The position numbers and the translations under genes were made by a program. Positions 16,465 through 25,834 of a stretch of DNA of 64,000 nucleotides are shown here, piece by piece. The stretch spans positions 4,487,501-4,551,500 of the forward strand of contig NZ_JAUSXS010000001.1 in assembly GCF_030816195.1 (NCBI RefSeq), read 5' to 3'. The stretch is from Pseudomonas sp. W4I3 (lineage in GTDB: Bacteria; Pseudomonadota; Gammaproteobacteria; Pseudomonadales; Pseudomonadaceae). The notes under the pieces are model-generated. The model saw nothing but the letters and a program-made list of their open reading frames with translations, was not told where the DNA came from and made no database searches. The first letter of the stretch is position 1; every line of letters begins with the position of its first letter.

Positions 16465-17439
16465 ATGTACCGTTTAGGGTATAAGTCAGCGATGGCGGGG
16501 CTTATCATCAGCGAGGCGATCGGCATCAGCCAGCAAGGCCTGGGATGGGCCTATGCAACCGGTATCTGGTCCGCTGAGCAAATTGCCGGCTGGCGATTGA
16601 TTACCGACGCTGTGCACGCTGGCGGTGGTCGAATAATTGCTCAACTGTGGCACATGGGCCGGGTGGTACATCCCAGCTTCCTTGACGGCGCACAACCCAT
16701 AGGTCCCTCGGTGACGACAGCACCTGGACTGGCCCATACCTACGCGGGGAAACAACCCTACTCCCAGGCTCGAGCGCTACCGCTCGAGGAGATCGCGCCA
16801 CTGATTGCCGATTTCGCCCAGGCAGGCAGGAATGCGTTGCTGGCGGGGTTTGATGGCGTCCAGATTCACGCCGCCAACGGATACCTGATCGATCAGTTTT
16901 TACGCGACAGCGGCAACTTTCGCACCGACGCCTATGGAGGCTCAATTGAGAACAGGGTCAGGCTGCTCAAGGAAGTGACGCAAGCGGTCGCGGGAGTCGT
17001 TGGAGCAGATCGGACGGGTGTTCGGTTAACCCCCAGCAGTCATGACCAAGGCGTGAGGGACAGTAATCCTGTGCCTTTGTTTACCCACGCCGCTGAAGTG
17101 TTATCCGAGATCGGTATTGCCCATCTCGAGCTTCGCGAGCCGCCGGCTGACGGGAGTTTTGGCGTCTCGGAATACCCTCCAAGCGCAGCCATCATTCGTA
17201 ATGCCTTCAAAGGCACGCTTATCCTTAACTCAGATTACGATTCGGCTCGTGCCGAGGCGGTTGTGGAAGCGGGTATTGCCGACGCCGTGGCGTTCGGACG
17301 TCCATTTATCGCCAATCCCCAGCTGCCAGAGGTACTTCGCCGTCGCTTGCCGCTGGGGCAAGAGGATCGTTCGACGTGGTTCAGCCAAGGGAAGGAAGGG
17401 TACACCGACTATCCCGGGCTTTCTGTCCAGCTAGATTGA
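16465..17439 (+). pseudogene. Old Yellow Enzyme family flavin oxidoreductase, 5'-truncated
   Basis: The 324-residue frame encodes most of an NADH:flavin oxidoreductase of the NemA/OPR type: AGLIISEAIGISQQGLGWAY, then HMGRVVHP, and HAANGYLIDQFL with the substrate-binding H-x-x-N. The flavin-binding end follows (AVAFGRPFIANPQLPEVL). Normal members have ~360-370 residues and start about 45 residues earlier with the strand that binds FMN (consensus around IVMAPLTR). That part is missing, and MYRLGYKSAM before AGLIISE does not resemble the family. The upstream DNA is scarred by a recombinase fragment, so a rearrangement probably removed the start. I treat it as a probable pseudogene; translation of a shortened product is possible. 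Confidence 0.7.
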
Positions 17440-17477
17440 AGCAGATAGGTGTTGGCACAATAACGTCTGGCGCACGC

Positions 17478-18386
17478 CTAGGCGTGCGTCATCAACAGCG
17501 ATTCACACTTATCTTTCAAGTACGCGTAAAGCAAACGAATCGCCGGGGTAAACTGTTTCCTGTGCGGGCAAACGAAACTCAAAGGGTAAAGCTCACCTGG
17601 AACCTCAGGTAGTAATACCTCCAAGTGACCGGCACTGACATCTTCACAAACGTCCATCCATGATTTGTACAAAATCCCCTCCCCCGCGATGGCGCATCGT
17701 CGAATGACGTCTGCGTCATCGCTTAGAACAGGGCCGTTTACAATAACGAAGTCGCTCTCCGGCAACTTGGGAAATATCCACCTGTCGTAGAGTTTTCCAT
17801 TCATATGGAAACGAAGACACGCATGAGTCTTAAGATCTTCCACGGACTTGGGCCGCCCGTGCAGCGCTATATAAGCCGGCGATGCAGCCAGTACACGCCG
17901 ATTGCCAGGCACTAAGGGCAAAGAGATAAAGTCGGCGTTTTGTACCGTGCCATACCTGACGGCTACATCTATCGGATCGCGAAAGATGTCCGAGACGCTA
18001 TCGGACAACATCACTCGAAGCACCAGACCAGGGTTGTCTCGACGAAAATCGATCAGCCAAGGAAGCAACACATTTCTCCCGAAATCTGAGGCACTGGCGA
18101 TCTGCAAGACGCCATGGAGTTTACGATCGTCCTGTTGTAACCCGGCTCGCCCCTCACTGAGTGTGTTCAAAACCTCCCGAGCATAAGGCAGATAACGTTC
18201 GCCTTCGGCTGTTAGGCGCAGACTTCGTGTTGATCTCGCAAACAGGCGCGTATCAAGTTCACACTCCAAGCGTTTGATAGCGGCGCTGATTTGAGCAGGA
18301 AAGAGATCCATTTCCCTGGCCACGACGGAGAAACTGTCAACGGTTGCCACACGCACAAAAATGGCTAGGTCGTTAAATCTGATCAT
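17478..18386 (-). CDS. LysR-family transcriptional regulator
   Basis: A 302-residue LysR protein: the winged helix is near the N-terminus (IFVRVATVDSFSVVAREMDL, then PAQISAAIKRLE, ~residues 9-43), followed by the effector-binding domain of two Rossmann-like lobes. It is convergent with the truncated OYE gene, 38 bp apart. Regulators of this subgroup often control flavin or quinone oxidoreductases, so it may once have controlled that enzyme; this is inference. Length and motifs are intact. Confidence 0.88.
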   Translation of the reverse strand: MIRFNDLAIFVRVATVDSFSVVAREMDLFPAQISAAIKRLECELDTRLFARSTRSLRLTAEGERYLPYAREVLNTLSEGRAGLQQDDRKLHGVLQIASASDFGRNVLLPWLIDFRRDNPGLVLRVMLSDSVSDIFRDPIDVAVRYGTVQNADFISLPLVPGNRRVLAASPAYIALHGRPKSVEDLKTHACLRFHMNGKLYDRWIFPKLPESDFVIVNGPVLSDDADVIRRCAIAGEGILYKSWMDVCEDVSAGHLEVLLPEVPGELYPLSFVCPHRKQFTPAIRLLYAYLKDKCESLLMTHA

Positions 18387-18854
18387 TACTGCGCTCTCTT
18401 AATATGAAACCCCATAGACATTTAGTTAAAAGTCCATATAAGACGGCAGAACAAAGATAGGCATTCCACGTGAGGCATAATTTTTTGATCATTTCCCTGA
18501 ATCAATTCATGTGCGTTAACCGCATACCCGAGGCTGCGTACTACGTCGTCACAGCCTGAACGCGCATTCCACCTCTGGACGCCAAGCGCTTTGCAGGGTT
18601 GATCAACAGTGGTCGAGCGCTACTTGAAGAATATCTCTCATCCTTCAAACACATACGTAGGCGTCTAAATTAGGGGTTTCCGGGAGCCAGGGAAATGCGA
18701 TCAGATGGAATTTCAGACATGCCGCGATGGCACGAATGGGCTTGGTCACCGGTCCTGCCCGCCGCAGACGGTGTAAGCTATTTGGTACTAACGCTGATCT
18801 AACCTGCCTAGGGATGCGAGATCAGCCTATGGAAAGTGCGTCGCTCACTGCGAC
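18387..18854. other. Non-coding region, nothing recognised
   Basis: About 470 bp upstream of the LysR gene without a convincing ORF, RNA gene or repeat. It presumably holds the LysR promoter. Composition looks mixed, in keeping with the junk-rich border of the next island. Confidence 0.4.
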
Positions 18855-18986
18855 GAGCCACTTTGCAAGTGCTTAAAAGCCTTCGAGGATCGAGGCGCCA
18901 TTCTTGCGAGTAGACGAAAGCCGCCTAGAGCACGGCGACTGGGGGCAAAAGTGGGGGCAAACAAAAGCTCTATTGACCTGAAATAG
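18855..18986 (+). pseudogene. 3' remnant of a phage-type integrase gene
   Basis: The frame ending at TAG 18984-18986 reads LKAFEDRGAILASRRKPPRA, then RRLGAKVGANKSSIDLK. The GAKVGANKSS-type tail, encoded by a tandem tgggggcaaa (18940-18949 and 18952-18961), is typical of C-termini of tRNA-targeting integrases. The same pattern recurs at 34649-34735 beside tRNA-Pro. No catalytic residues remain. Confidence 0.4.
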
Positions 18987-18991
18987 CCGCC

Positions 18992-19403
18992 CTAGAGCCT
19001 AGGCAAAATGTTCTTTGGCGACCCTGAGAGTCTTTGAGCGTCGTCAGGAAGCTTGTTCATCCTGATCACTTCTGTTTTTCGTAGACCATAGAAGTCCATC
19101 CACTTCCGGTGAATTGTTACCTTCGGGCCAGGGTTGAGGGCATGCTTGGGATGGCTTGACACGGATGCCCTCAGCCTCACGTTCAGTATTGCCCTCTCGA
19201 AATCACCCCCATTGATCTTCGCAAACACCGCTGAGTGAAGGTAGGCCGATGAGATTCGCTCCTCCGCCGATGGGCTTGAGCAACCGAGTGCTCCGGCGCG
19301 ATAGCGACACATCAACCAACTGAACTTTGAAGTAGAAATACTCCGATAGCCCTTGGCTTGCGCCCCCCACGGGCAGACGGAATGTATAACACCTGGTTAC
19401 CAA
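18992..19403 (-). other. Possible decayed gene on the minus strand
   Basis: Two minus-strand frames abut here: one ends VCEDQWG and the next runs AYLHSAVFAKINGGDFERAI to NILPRL (18992-19315). They could be one gene broken by frameshift. I recognise no family, and the composition is not decisive. It lies between an integrase tail and the biosynthetic locus. Confidence 0.2.
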
Positions 19404-19537
19404 TGTAGGAAAAAGACGAAGGATAAGTCGTCTATTTGGTCTTTACAGTGCGCCAACTGGCGAATAAGAATGAACACTCACTCACGCCACCACCCTGATT
19501 CATTCAACCTGAAAAATAATTTTCCGGAGAATACAGT

Positions 19538-20227
19538 ATGGCCAGCGAAAATAACGCCACGAGAACTTCCGACGCCTATTGTGCGACATCGGTCAATCGC
19601 GCCCTGAACTTCAATCGCGACTACTTTCGCCTCAGGGATTACTATGAGACATGGTCTACTGATTACGACAACGATGTGTCAGAAGAGAACTATTGTGGCC
19701 CACTCGTGATCAGCGACCTGCTGACATCGCTGCTTGGCAACGCAGACACAAACAACAAACAACCTCGTAGCGCTTTGCGCATCATGGATGCCTGTTGCGG
19801 GACCGGATTGGTGGGGAAAGAACTGACCCAGCGAGGTTTTAGCAGCATAGAAGGATGCGACCTATCACCGGCGATGACAGAGTTGGCGCGTCAGACTCAA
19901 GCGTATGGGGCGCTCTACGGCGGCGTGGATCTGACCGAACACAACACGTTGATTGCGGACAACAGGTATGACGTAACCTTGTGTTGCGGTGCGTTCATCG
20001 AAGGTCACCTGCCCATAGAAGCCATTCACGAACTTATTCGCATGACCTCCCCCGGCGGACTTTTATTGTTTAGCACGCGCTGCACGTTTTATGCAGCAGA
20101 AAACTTTTCGGACCTGTTGGACAGTTTAGTCGCGGCAAGAAAACTATCCTCTCTACCGTCACTTATGAATGCTCCTTATTTAGATGAGGTACATGCTCAC
20201 TACCTGGCATTTAGAGTTGCCCGATAA
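19538..20227 (+). CDS. SAM-dependent methyltransferase (METTL27/WBSCR27-like), first gene of the biosynthetic locus
   Basis: A 229-residue class I methyltransferase. Motif I is IMDACCGTGLVGKEL (~residues 84-98), the acidic loop is GCDLSPAMTELA (~107-118), and GGLLLFSTRCTF (~170-181) forms the later core strands. The YETWSTDYDNDV segment near residue 40 resembles the N-terminal region of the METTL27 group. ATG 19538 follows ggaga at ~8 nt. Twelve nt separate it from the next gene, so it heads a five-gene operon. It probably O-, N- or C-methylates an intermediate; the target is not predictable. Confidence 0.82.
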   Translation: MASENNATRTSDAYCATSVNRALNFNRDYFRLRDYYETWSTDYDNDVSEENYCGPLVISDLLTSLLGNADTNNKQPRSALRIMDACCGTGLVGKELTQRGFSSIEGCDLSPAMTELARQTQAYGALYGGVDLTEHNTLIADNRYDVTLCCGAFIEGHLPIEAIHELIRMTSPGGLLLFSTRCTFYAAENFSDLLDSLVAARKLSSLPSLMNAPYLDEVHAHYLAFRVAR

Positions 20228-20239
20228 GGAGACTGTAGC

Positions 20240-21169
20240 ATGGAAGCCTTAAATCGCATTTCACTTGAAATGCTTGAGTCTATTGATACGCCGCGCGAAG
20301 TACGCCGTCTACGTGAAACCTGTATTAAGGACGGTTTCTTTTATTTAACCGATCACGGTATAAATCCGTCGCTTATCGAACAGGCATTTATTGCGGCGCG
20401 ACAATTCTTCGAACTGCCGCTGGAGATCAAGAATCAGTTTTCCCAAGACCACCAACAGGTCAGCCCCAAAACTTGTCGGGGTTATGTACATACCTTTGGC
20501 GAAACATTGCACGCGCCTACGGGCCCCGATTGTAAACAGCACTTCGACATGGGAAGGGAAGCCGCCCTGTGTGAAAAACCCTTCACCGGTCCGAACCTGC
20601 TCCCCGACGAGCAAATAGCTCCCGGTTTTGCCAAGGCAATGTTGGCCATGCAGGATCAAGTCATGCACCGCGTGGTGCCTGGATTATTACACGGGCTGGC
20701 GCTTGCACTGGGATTGAACAAGCTATTTTTCGAGCCCTTCTTTTCTGATCCGGTGCTGATCCAGCGCGCCCTGTACTACCCACCCCAGCGCAGTGGCGCG
20801 GGCAAACACACGGACAACGGCATATTCACCTTGCTTTTCCAAGAGGCCGGTGATGCCTGCGCGCTACGCGCTTTTTCCCAAGGACGTTGGATCGACGTAC
20901 CGCCTCGGGGACACGAAGTGGTGATCAACTTGGGGGACATGCTGATGAAGTGGAGTAACGGCCTGTTTACCAGTACACCGCACCAAGTCATTCACCGTGC
21001 GGACAGCGCCCGTGTATCGCTGCCGTTTTTTGTGTACCCGAACGTGGACGCCAGGTTCAACCCTCTGGGCAGCGACCAGGTCTTGTCGTGCCAGCAAGTC
21101 ATGCTTGAAAACTTCAACTCAATCTGGGTAACCGGCCAGGGTGCCGGCAGGGCCCGCGAACTCGCTTGA
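20240..21169 (+). CDS. Isopenicillin N synthase-like 2-oxoglutarate/Fe(II) oxygenase
   Basis: A 309-residue oxygenase of the IPNS/DIOX family. The N-terminal DIOX segment is clear (CIKDGFFYLTDHGINPSLIE). The iron triad is HTDNG (H-x-D, ~residues 190-192) with the distal histidine in STPHQVIHR (~248). The RVSLPFF motif (R-x-S, ~258) binds the 2-oxoglutarate carboxylate. It is second in the operon, 12 nt after the methyltransferase and 21 nt before the dehydrogenase. Family members hydroxylate, desaturate or cyclise amino-acid-derived substrates, which fits an NRPS-linked pathway. Confidence 0.88.
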   Translation: MEALNRISLEMLESIDTPREVRRLRETCIKDGFFYLTDHGINPSLIEQAFIAARQFFELPLEIKNQFSQDHQQVSPKTCRGYVHTFGETLHAPTGPDCKQHFDMGREAALCEKPFTGPNLLPDEQIAPGFAKAMLAMQDQVMHRVVPGLLHGLALALGLNKLFFEPFFSDPVLIQRALYYPPQRSGAGKHTDNGIFTLLFQEAGDACALRAFSQGRWIDVPPRGHEVVINLGDMLMKWSNGLFTSTPHQVIHRADSARVSLPFFVYPNVDARFNPLGSDQVLSCQQVMLENFNSIWVTGQGAGRARELA

Positions 21170-21190
21170 TTACCCTCAAGAGGAATCGAT

Positions 21191-22558
21191 ATGCAAGCTG
21201 CCAAGCCGAAAGTCGGCTTCATCGGTACCGGCAATATGGGCCGTCCATTGATAGAGCGCCTGCTGAACGCGGGGTACGAGGTCCAGGTGCATGATATCGA
21301 CCCCGCACGTGCGGGCCCGGTGATCGAGTTGGGCGCCATGTGGAAAGACACGCCTGCGCTGTGCGCTCACACATGCCAGATCGTGGTGACCTGCCTGCCG
21401 CTACCGCACCATGTACTGGAAAACATGACCGGCGAGCACGGAGCCCTGGCAGGCATGGCGCAAGGTACGGTGTGGATCGACACATCCACCACCGATTACC
21501 ACAACACCCGTCATATCGCTGAATTAGCCTGGCAAAAAAATATATTCAGCCTGGAAGCGCCCGTCAGCAACCTGTCACATATGGGCGTGGATTTCGCCAA
21601 TGTGTGCTTCTACATCGGCGGGGATGAGCGCGGCTACCGATTGAGCCAGAGCACGCTCGACACCATGGGCCGCAAGTCTTTCTACGTTGGAGAGATCGGC
21701 GCCGGCCAATCGGTCAAGTTGCTCACCAACCTGCTGTTCTACACCGCTACCGTGGTATGGGCCGAATTACTGGTCATGGCCAAGGCCCACGATATTCCGC
21801 TGCACTGGCTCTGGGACTACGTGAAAGTTTCGCGGGGAAACTGCTTTGTCAGCAACCAGCTGACCCCGTTCATATTCGACGCTAGCTACGATCATTCCTG
21901 TACGTTGGAGATCACCGTCAAGGACACGAGTCTCACTGAGGCACTGGCCGATGAACTGGGGGTGGCAATGCCGCTGGGACGCATCGTCGCCCAGCGCTAT
22001 CGCCAGGCGGGAACGCTGTTCGACAGCCAGGATAATCATGTAAAAGTTGTGGCCTTGAGTGAGCGGGAAAACGATCTATCCCTCACCCTCCCCGATTTTC
22101 ATGCACCTTCGCCCTATGGCGCCAACCGCGACTATTGCCACAGCGGCGAAGTGATTGAGGACCTCATGGGCCGTATCACACCAGCCCTCACACCGATGTT
22201 TCATTCAGGCCTGGTATTCACCGACAACAGCAAGATCAAGCTGGCCTCGCACCTAGTGGAGTTCTTGGCCTGCATCAATAAGGTCATCCTCGACGAGGCC
22301 TGGCAAATCGGCCGCGCAATAGGCCTTGCGGACGCGCTGATCGAGCAGGTGGTGAACTGGAGTTGCGGCCCCAGTTGGGTTGCCGAACACCTGGATAGCT
22401 ATGAACCGTGCCTGGACAGTATCGCAGCGGTTGGCGAGCTCCAGCAGGCGTTGAGACTACCCGTCATCGAGCAAATTTTTCACCAGTTGATTTTGGGCGT
22501 TCCCTCCCATGCCCGCGCAGTCGGGCAGGCGCTGCGGCAGGGAGCGGTCGCGCCATGA
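21191..22558 (+). CDS. Extended 3-hydroxyisobutyrate dehydrogenase-like NAD(P) oxidoreductase
   Basis: A 455-residue protein. The N-terminal Rossmann fold has GFIGTGNMGRPLIERLL (~residues 9-25); the catalytic lysine is expected in GAGQSVKLLTNLL (~174-186). Normal beta-hydroxyacid dehydrogenases have ~295 residues. Here ~150 extra residues follow and contain a helical segment (KIKLASHLVEFLACINKVIL) that looks like a second copy of the C-terminal helical domain. The family oxidises beta-hydroxyacids or reduces imines. Its stop overlaps the next start (ATGA), so the two are translationally coupled. The substrate is unknown. Confidence 0.8.
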   Translation: MQAAKPKVGFIGTGNMGRPLIERLLNAGYEVQVHDIDPARAGPVIELGAMWKDTPALCAHTCQIVVTCLPLPHHVLENMTGEHGALAGMAQGTVWIDTSTTDYHNTRHIAELAWQKNIFSLEAPVSNLSHMGVDFANVCFYIGGDERGYRLSQSTLDTMGRKSFYVGEIGAGQSVKLLTNLLFYTATVVWAELLVMAKAHDIPLHWLWDYVKVSRGNCFVSNQLTPFIFDASYDHSCTLEITVKDTSLTEALADELGVAMPLGRIVAQRYRQAGTLFDSQDNHVKVVALSERENDLSLTLPDFHAPSPYGANRDYCHSGEVIEDLMGRITPALTPMFHSGLVFTDNSKIKLASHLVEFLACINKVILDEAWQIGRAIGLADALIEQVVNWSCGPSWVAEHLDSYEPCLDSIAAVGELQQALRLPVIEQIFHQLILGVPSHARAVGQALRQGAVAP

Positions 22559-23658
22559 AAATTACCTCTATCAAGGTCTATCAACTGGATATACCGCTCA
22601 AGAATAAATACAGCCTCAGCGGCGGTCGACTGCACTATGACTCACTCGACTCCACCATCGTCTTGGTCACCACGGACAGCGGCCTGGTGGGCGTCGGCGA
22701 GAGTTGCCCTTGGGGCGCCACTTACTTGCCGGCCTATGCCAAAGGCGTGCGGGCCGGCATTGAGGAATTGGCGCCGCATCTACTGGGTGAAAATCCACTG
22801 CACCTGGATCAGATCAATGCACGCATGGACGTGATGCTACCGGGTCACCCCTACGTGAAAACTGCAATCGACCTGGCATGCTGGGACATCCTCGGCAAAC
22901 ACTGCCAGTTGCCGGTATATGCATTGCTTGGTGGACGGTTCCAGGCGTCGATCGCCTTGCAAAGCAGCATCCCCACCGATGATACAGAGCAGATGGCAAC
23001 CCACTTGGCCCTCGCTCGCAGCGAAGGCTATCGCACCCACTCCTGCAAGGTCGGCATCGGGGTGGAGGAGGATGTGGCTCAGATCCAGCGCCTGCTCGAT
23101 CAGCGCCTGCCCGGGGAGGTCATCACTTTCGATGTTAATCGTGCCTGGACGGTTTCGGAGGCCGTCGCCGTAATGAACAGCGTGGAAGACCCCACAGTGT
23201 GCTTCGAACAGCCCTGCGAATCCTTGGAGCAATGCCGAGCGGTGCGAGAACTGACAAGGAACCCGATCATTCTGGATGAGTCCATTGTGACCCTTGGCGA
23301 CCTGATACAAGGCCAGCGCCAGAACATCGCCCAACTGATCGGGTTAAAGATTGGCCGCGTTGGAGGCCTGACCAGAGCCCGACAGCTTCGGGACTTCTGC
23401 ATCTACCACGGCATCCGGATGAATATTGAAGACGTTGGCGGCACCCAGGTCAGTGACAGCGCCGTGATGCATCTAGCGGCCTCGACCCCTGACCGCCTGC
23501 ATCGTGCCAGCTGGAATTGCTGCCGACACCATGAGATGCGCGTGGCCGAGGTGGATTTTGAAATCAGCCAAGGCCGTGCCTACCTGCGTGACCGCCCAGG
23601 CCTGGGGCTGACGCTTGACTCCCGGCAGTTCGAGCACCCCGTCGCCCAGTACGGATAA
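22555..23658 (+). CDS. Enolase-superfamily enzyme (mandelate racemase/muconate lactonizing type)
   Basis: A 367-residue barrel enzyme starting at ATG 22555 inside the previous stop; longer upstream frames are excluded by the overlap. Expected active-site residues can be read: Lys in HSCKVGIG (~164), metal ligands in FDVNRAW (~192), CFEQP (~218) and ILDES (~241), and the opposite Lys in LIGLKIGRVGG (~265). This two-lysine pattern is that of the MLE branch, including epimerases and dehydratases acting on proline-betaine or dipeptides. Epimerisation or elimination alpha to a carboxylate is the likely chemistry; the substrate is not assignable. Confidence 0.85.
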   Translation: MKITSIKVYQLDIPLKNKYSLSGGRLHYDSLDSTIVLVTTDSGLVGVGESCPWGATYLPAYAKGVRAGIEELAPHLLGENPLHLDQINARMDVMLPGHPYVKTAIDLACWDILGKHCQLPVYALLGGRFQASIALQSSIPTDDTEQMATHLALARSEGYRTHSCKVGIGVEEDVAQIQRLLDQRLPGEVITFDVNRAWTVSEAVAVMNSVEDPTVCFEQPCESLEQCRAVRELTRNPIILDESIVTLGDLIQGQRQNIAQLIGLKIGRVGGLTRARQLRDFCIYHGIRMNIEDVGGTQVSDSAVMHLAASTPDRLHRASWNCCRHHEMRVAEVDFEISQGRAYLRDRPGLGLTLDSRQFEHPVAQYG

Positions 23659-23694
23659 ATTTCACTGTCCTTCCAACTGATCCATGGAGGTTCC

Positions 23695-24855
23695 ATGACC
23701 AGCGCCCCTTCTCCGTCGCTCCTGGCTCGCGGGTTCGACATCGACCCTTTTGCGTCTTTTACCTTGCCCAACGAACATTACATCGACAACCAGTTGTTCG
23801 ACCGGGAAATGGAAGCGGTGTTTGCACGTACCTGGCAATACGTCTGCCACGTCTCCGCGCTGCCCAACGCGGGTGACTATCGAGTGCGAGACCTCGGTCG
23901 ACGAAGTGCCCTGGTGGTCCGGGACAAGGACGGCACGCTGCAGGCCTTTCATAATGTTTGCCAGCATCGCGCGCATCGATTGGTCGAGGGCAGCGGCCAT
24001 GTGCCTGGGTTATTGACCTGCCCGTATCACGCCTGGGCCTACAACACCCGTGGACAGTTGATCAGCGCGCGTAAATCCGAGCACCTCAAGGACTTCAGCA
24101 CGGATCAGGTTCAACTCAAGCCGGTACGCCTGGAGGTGTTCTGCGGTTTCATTTTCATCAACTTCGACTGGAATGCGCAGCCCATGCAGGCCCTGCTACC
24201 CGGCCTCGAGTCATCGATCCGAACCTTTTCGTCAGCTCCGGAAAAGCTTTTCCACGCCTACTCCAAGGAATACGGCGTACAGTCCAACTGGAAGGTCTCC
24301 GTGGAAAATTACTCGGAGTGTTACCACTGCCCGATGTGCCATCCCACTCTCTCGACAGCAACCCTTGACCTGAAAAGTTATCACCTGGCGATCCACGAGC
24401 ATTATCACGCCCATATCAGCAGCGACAGCGGCGCCAACCAGGGCTATACGATGAAGCAAGGCTCGGCCCGATCGCGCGAATTCGGCGCCTGGTACCTGTG
24501 GCCGAACTTTTGCCTAGAGGTCTATCCAGGAGGGTACATGAATGTGTTGCATCATTTGCCGGTCAGCGTGGACAAGACCTTGCAGGTGGTTGAATGGTTT
24601 TGCACGGCAGCAACGCCCTCCCACGAAGAGCAAGAGGTCATCGATTTCGTCGCCGTGATCCGTGAAGAAGACATCCCCCTGTGCGCCAGTGTGCAGCGCG
24701 GCCTGAACAGCGACGGCTACCAGCAAGGTCGCTTTATCGTTGACCCGGCACTTGGGGCCAACAGCGAGCATGCCGTGCACGATATTCAGAAAAAAACTCT
24801 CGCCGCGCTGGGACTGCTGCACACGGACCACCAGTCGTCAGTCTGCGAACGATGA
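23695..24855 (+). CDS. Rieske non-heme iron oxygenase, alpha subunit
   Basis: A 386-residue oxygenase component. The Rieske cluster ligands are C-Q-H (~88-90) and CPYH (~109-112). The mononuclear iron site lies in ENYSECYHCPMCH (~204-216). The fold resembles the choline monooxygenase/GbcA/carnitine-oxygenase group more than classical ring dioxygenases. No reductase or ferredoxin gene is in the window, so electrons must come from elsewhere, perhaps from the FAD protein at 32578-34038. Last gene of the first operon, 36 nt after the enolase-like gene; its 3' end overlaps the convergent LysR gene by 18 nt. Confidence 0.87.
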   Translation: MTSAPSPSLLARGFDIDPFASFTLPNEHYIDNQLFDREMEAVFARTWQYVCHVSALPNAGDYRVRDLGRRSALVVRDKDGTLQAFHNVCQHRAHRLVEGSGHVPGLLTCPYHAWAYNTRGQLISARKSEHLKDFSTDQVQLKPVRLEVFCGFIFINFDWNAQPMQALLPGLESSIRTFSSAPEKLFHAYSKEYGVQSNWKVSVENYSECYHCPMCHPTLSTATLDLKSYHLAIHEHYHAHISSDSGANQGYTMKQGSARSREFGAWYLWPNFCLEVYPGGYMNVLHHLPVSVDKTLQVVEWFCTAATPSHEEQEVIDFVAVIREEDIPLCASVQRGLNSDGYQQGRFIVDPALGANSEHAVHDIQKKTLAALGLLHTDHQSSVCER

Positions 24856-25743
24856 ACTCAACCATTCCAGCACCTGGCGAGCCGACAGGTTCAGGGTTTC
24901 ATCACGCCATCTGTACACGCTCAGGGCTTCAGGGAGGTGTATGGATTCGGAAAAAGGTCTTACCAGATCACCACTGGCGAGCATCTTTTCACTGGTTCGA
25001 CGCCACCCAAGGGCAAAACCCAGGCCTTCGACACACGCCTGCATCATGACCGGATAACTGTCATAGAACTTGCCCTTGAGTTCGCCGGGCCTGATATGAA
25101 ACTCCCCCAGCCAGTCGCTCCAGGTGCTCCAGTACTGAGGCGTAGCGACGTGATGCAGCAAAGGCAGATCCACCAAGGTTCGCAAGGTCAGAGGGTGATC
25201 GCCCAACGAGGCCAGGTAGCCGGGACTACACACCGGAAACACGTCATCACTCAAGGTCAACAGCCGGGTGTGATCACCGGATGGGCGACCCGAGGTTTGG
25301 ATGGCTATATCGAATTTTTCTGCGGTTTCGGTAATAGGTTGGATGGATGCATTAAGGCGAACTTCCAGGTCAGGGTACTTCCTGTGCAAATGCGTGATAT
25401 TTGGCATCAACCAGTAAAAGGCTTCGCACAATTGAACCTCTAGGACGATTTCACTGTTATCTCGCCCTGACTTCAAGTCTTCGGCGCGTGAAGCAATGCC
25501 CAAGAACGCCGTGCGCACCGCGTCGCGAAACTCTGCGCCCGCCTCGGTTAGAAATACGGCGCGATTTCTACGCGTAAATAACGCGACGCCAAGGAATTCT
25601 TCCAGGGATCGTATCTGTTTACTGATTGCAGCCTGGGTGAGATGCAACTCATCCGAGGCTTTGGAAAAACTTTCCAGACGCGCCGCGGCTTCAAAGGGAA
25701 CCAGGCTGGAAAGTGGGGGCAGTGAGCGTTTGAAGTTATCCAT
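24838..25743 (-). CDS. LysR-family regulator of the biosynthetic locus
   Basis: A 301-residue LysR protein of the GcvA-like group: LPPLSSLVPFEAAARLESFS, then QAAISKQIRSLEEFLGVALF, with a C-terminal effector domain. ATG 25743 is preferred because ggagg lies 10 nt upstream; two earlier in-frame starts lie on or before that site. It sits between the two operons, divergent from the transporter-megasynthase operon (91 bp apart) and convergent with the Rieske gene. This placement makes it the probable pathway-specific activator, sensing a pathway intermediate. Inference from position only. Confidence 0.87.
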   Translation of the reverse strand: MDNFKRSLPPLSSLVPFEAAARLESFSKASDELHLTQAAISKQIRSLEEFLGVALFTRRNRAVFLTEAGAEFRDAVRTAFLGIASRAEDLKSGRDNSEIVLEVQLCEAFYWLMPNITHLHRKYPDLEVRLNASIQPITETAEKFDIAIQTSGRPSGDHTRLLTLSDDVFPVCSPGYLASLGDHPLTLRTLVDLPLLHHVATPQYWSTWSDWLGEFHIRPGELKGKFYDSYPVMMQACVEGLGFALGWRRTSEKMLASGDLVRPFSESIHLPEALSVYRWRDETLNLSARQVLEWLSSSFAD

Positions 25744-25834
25744 AATTTTCATTCCTCCTGCGTAACCATAAGTCACTTTAAATGCAATACGAGCTCAACC
25801 AGAATCCTCCAGGTCGATCACATCAGGATCCATC

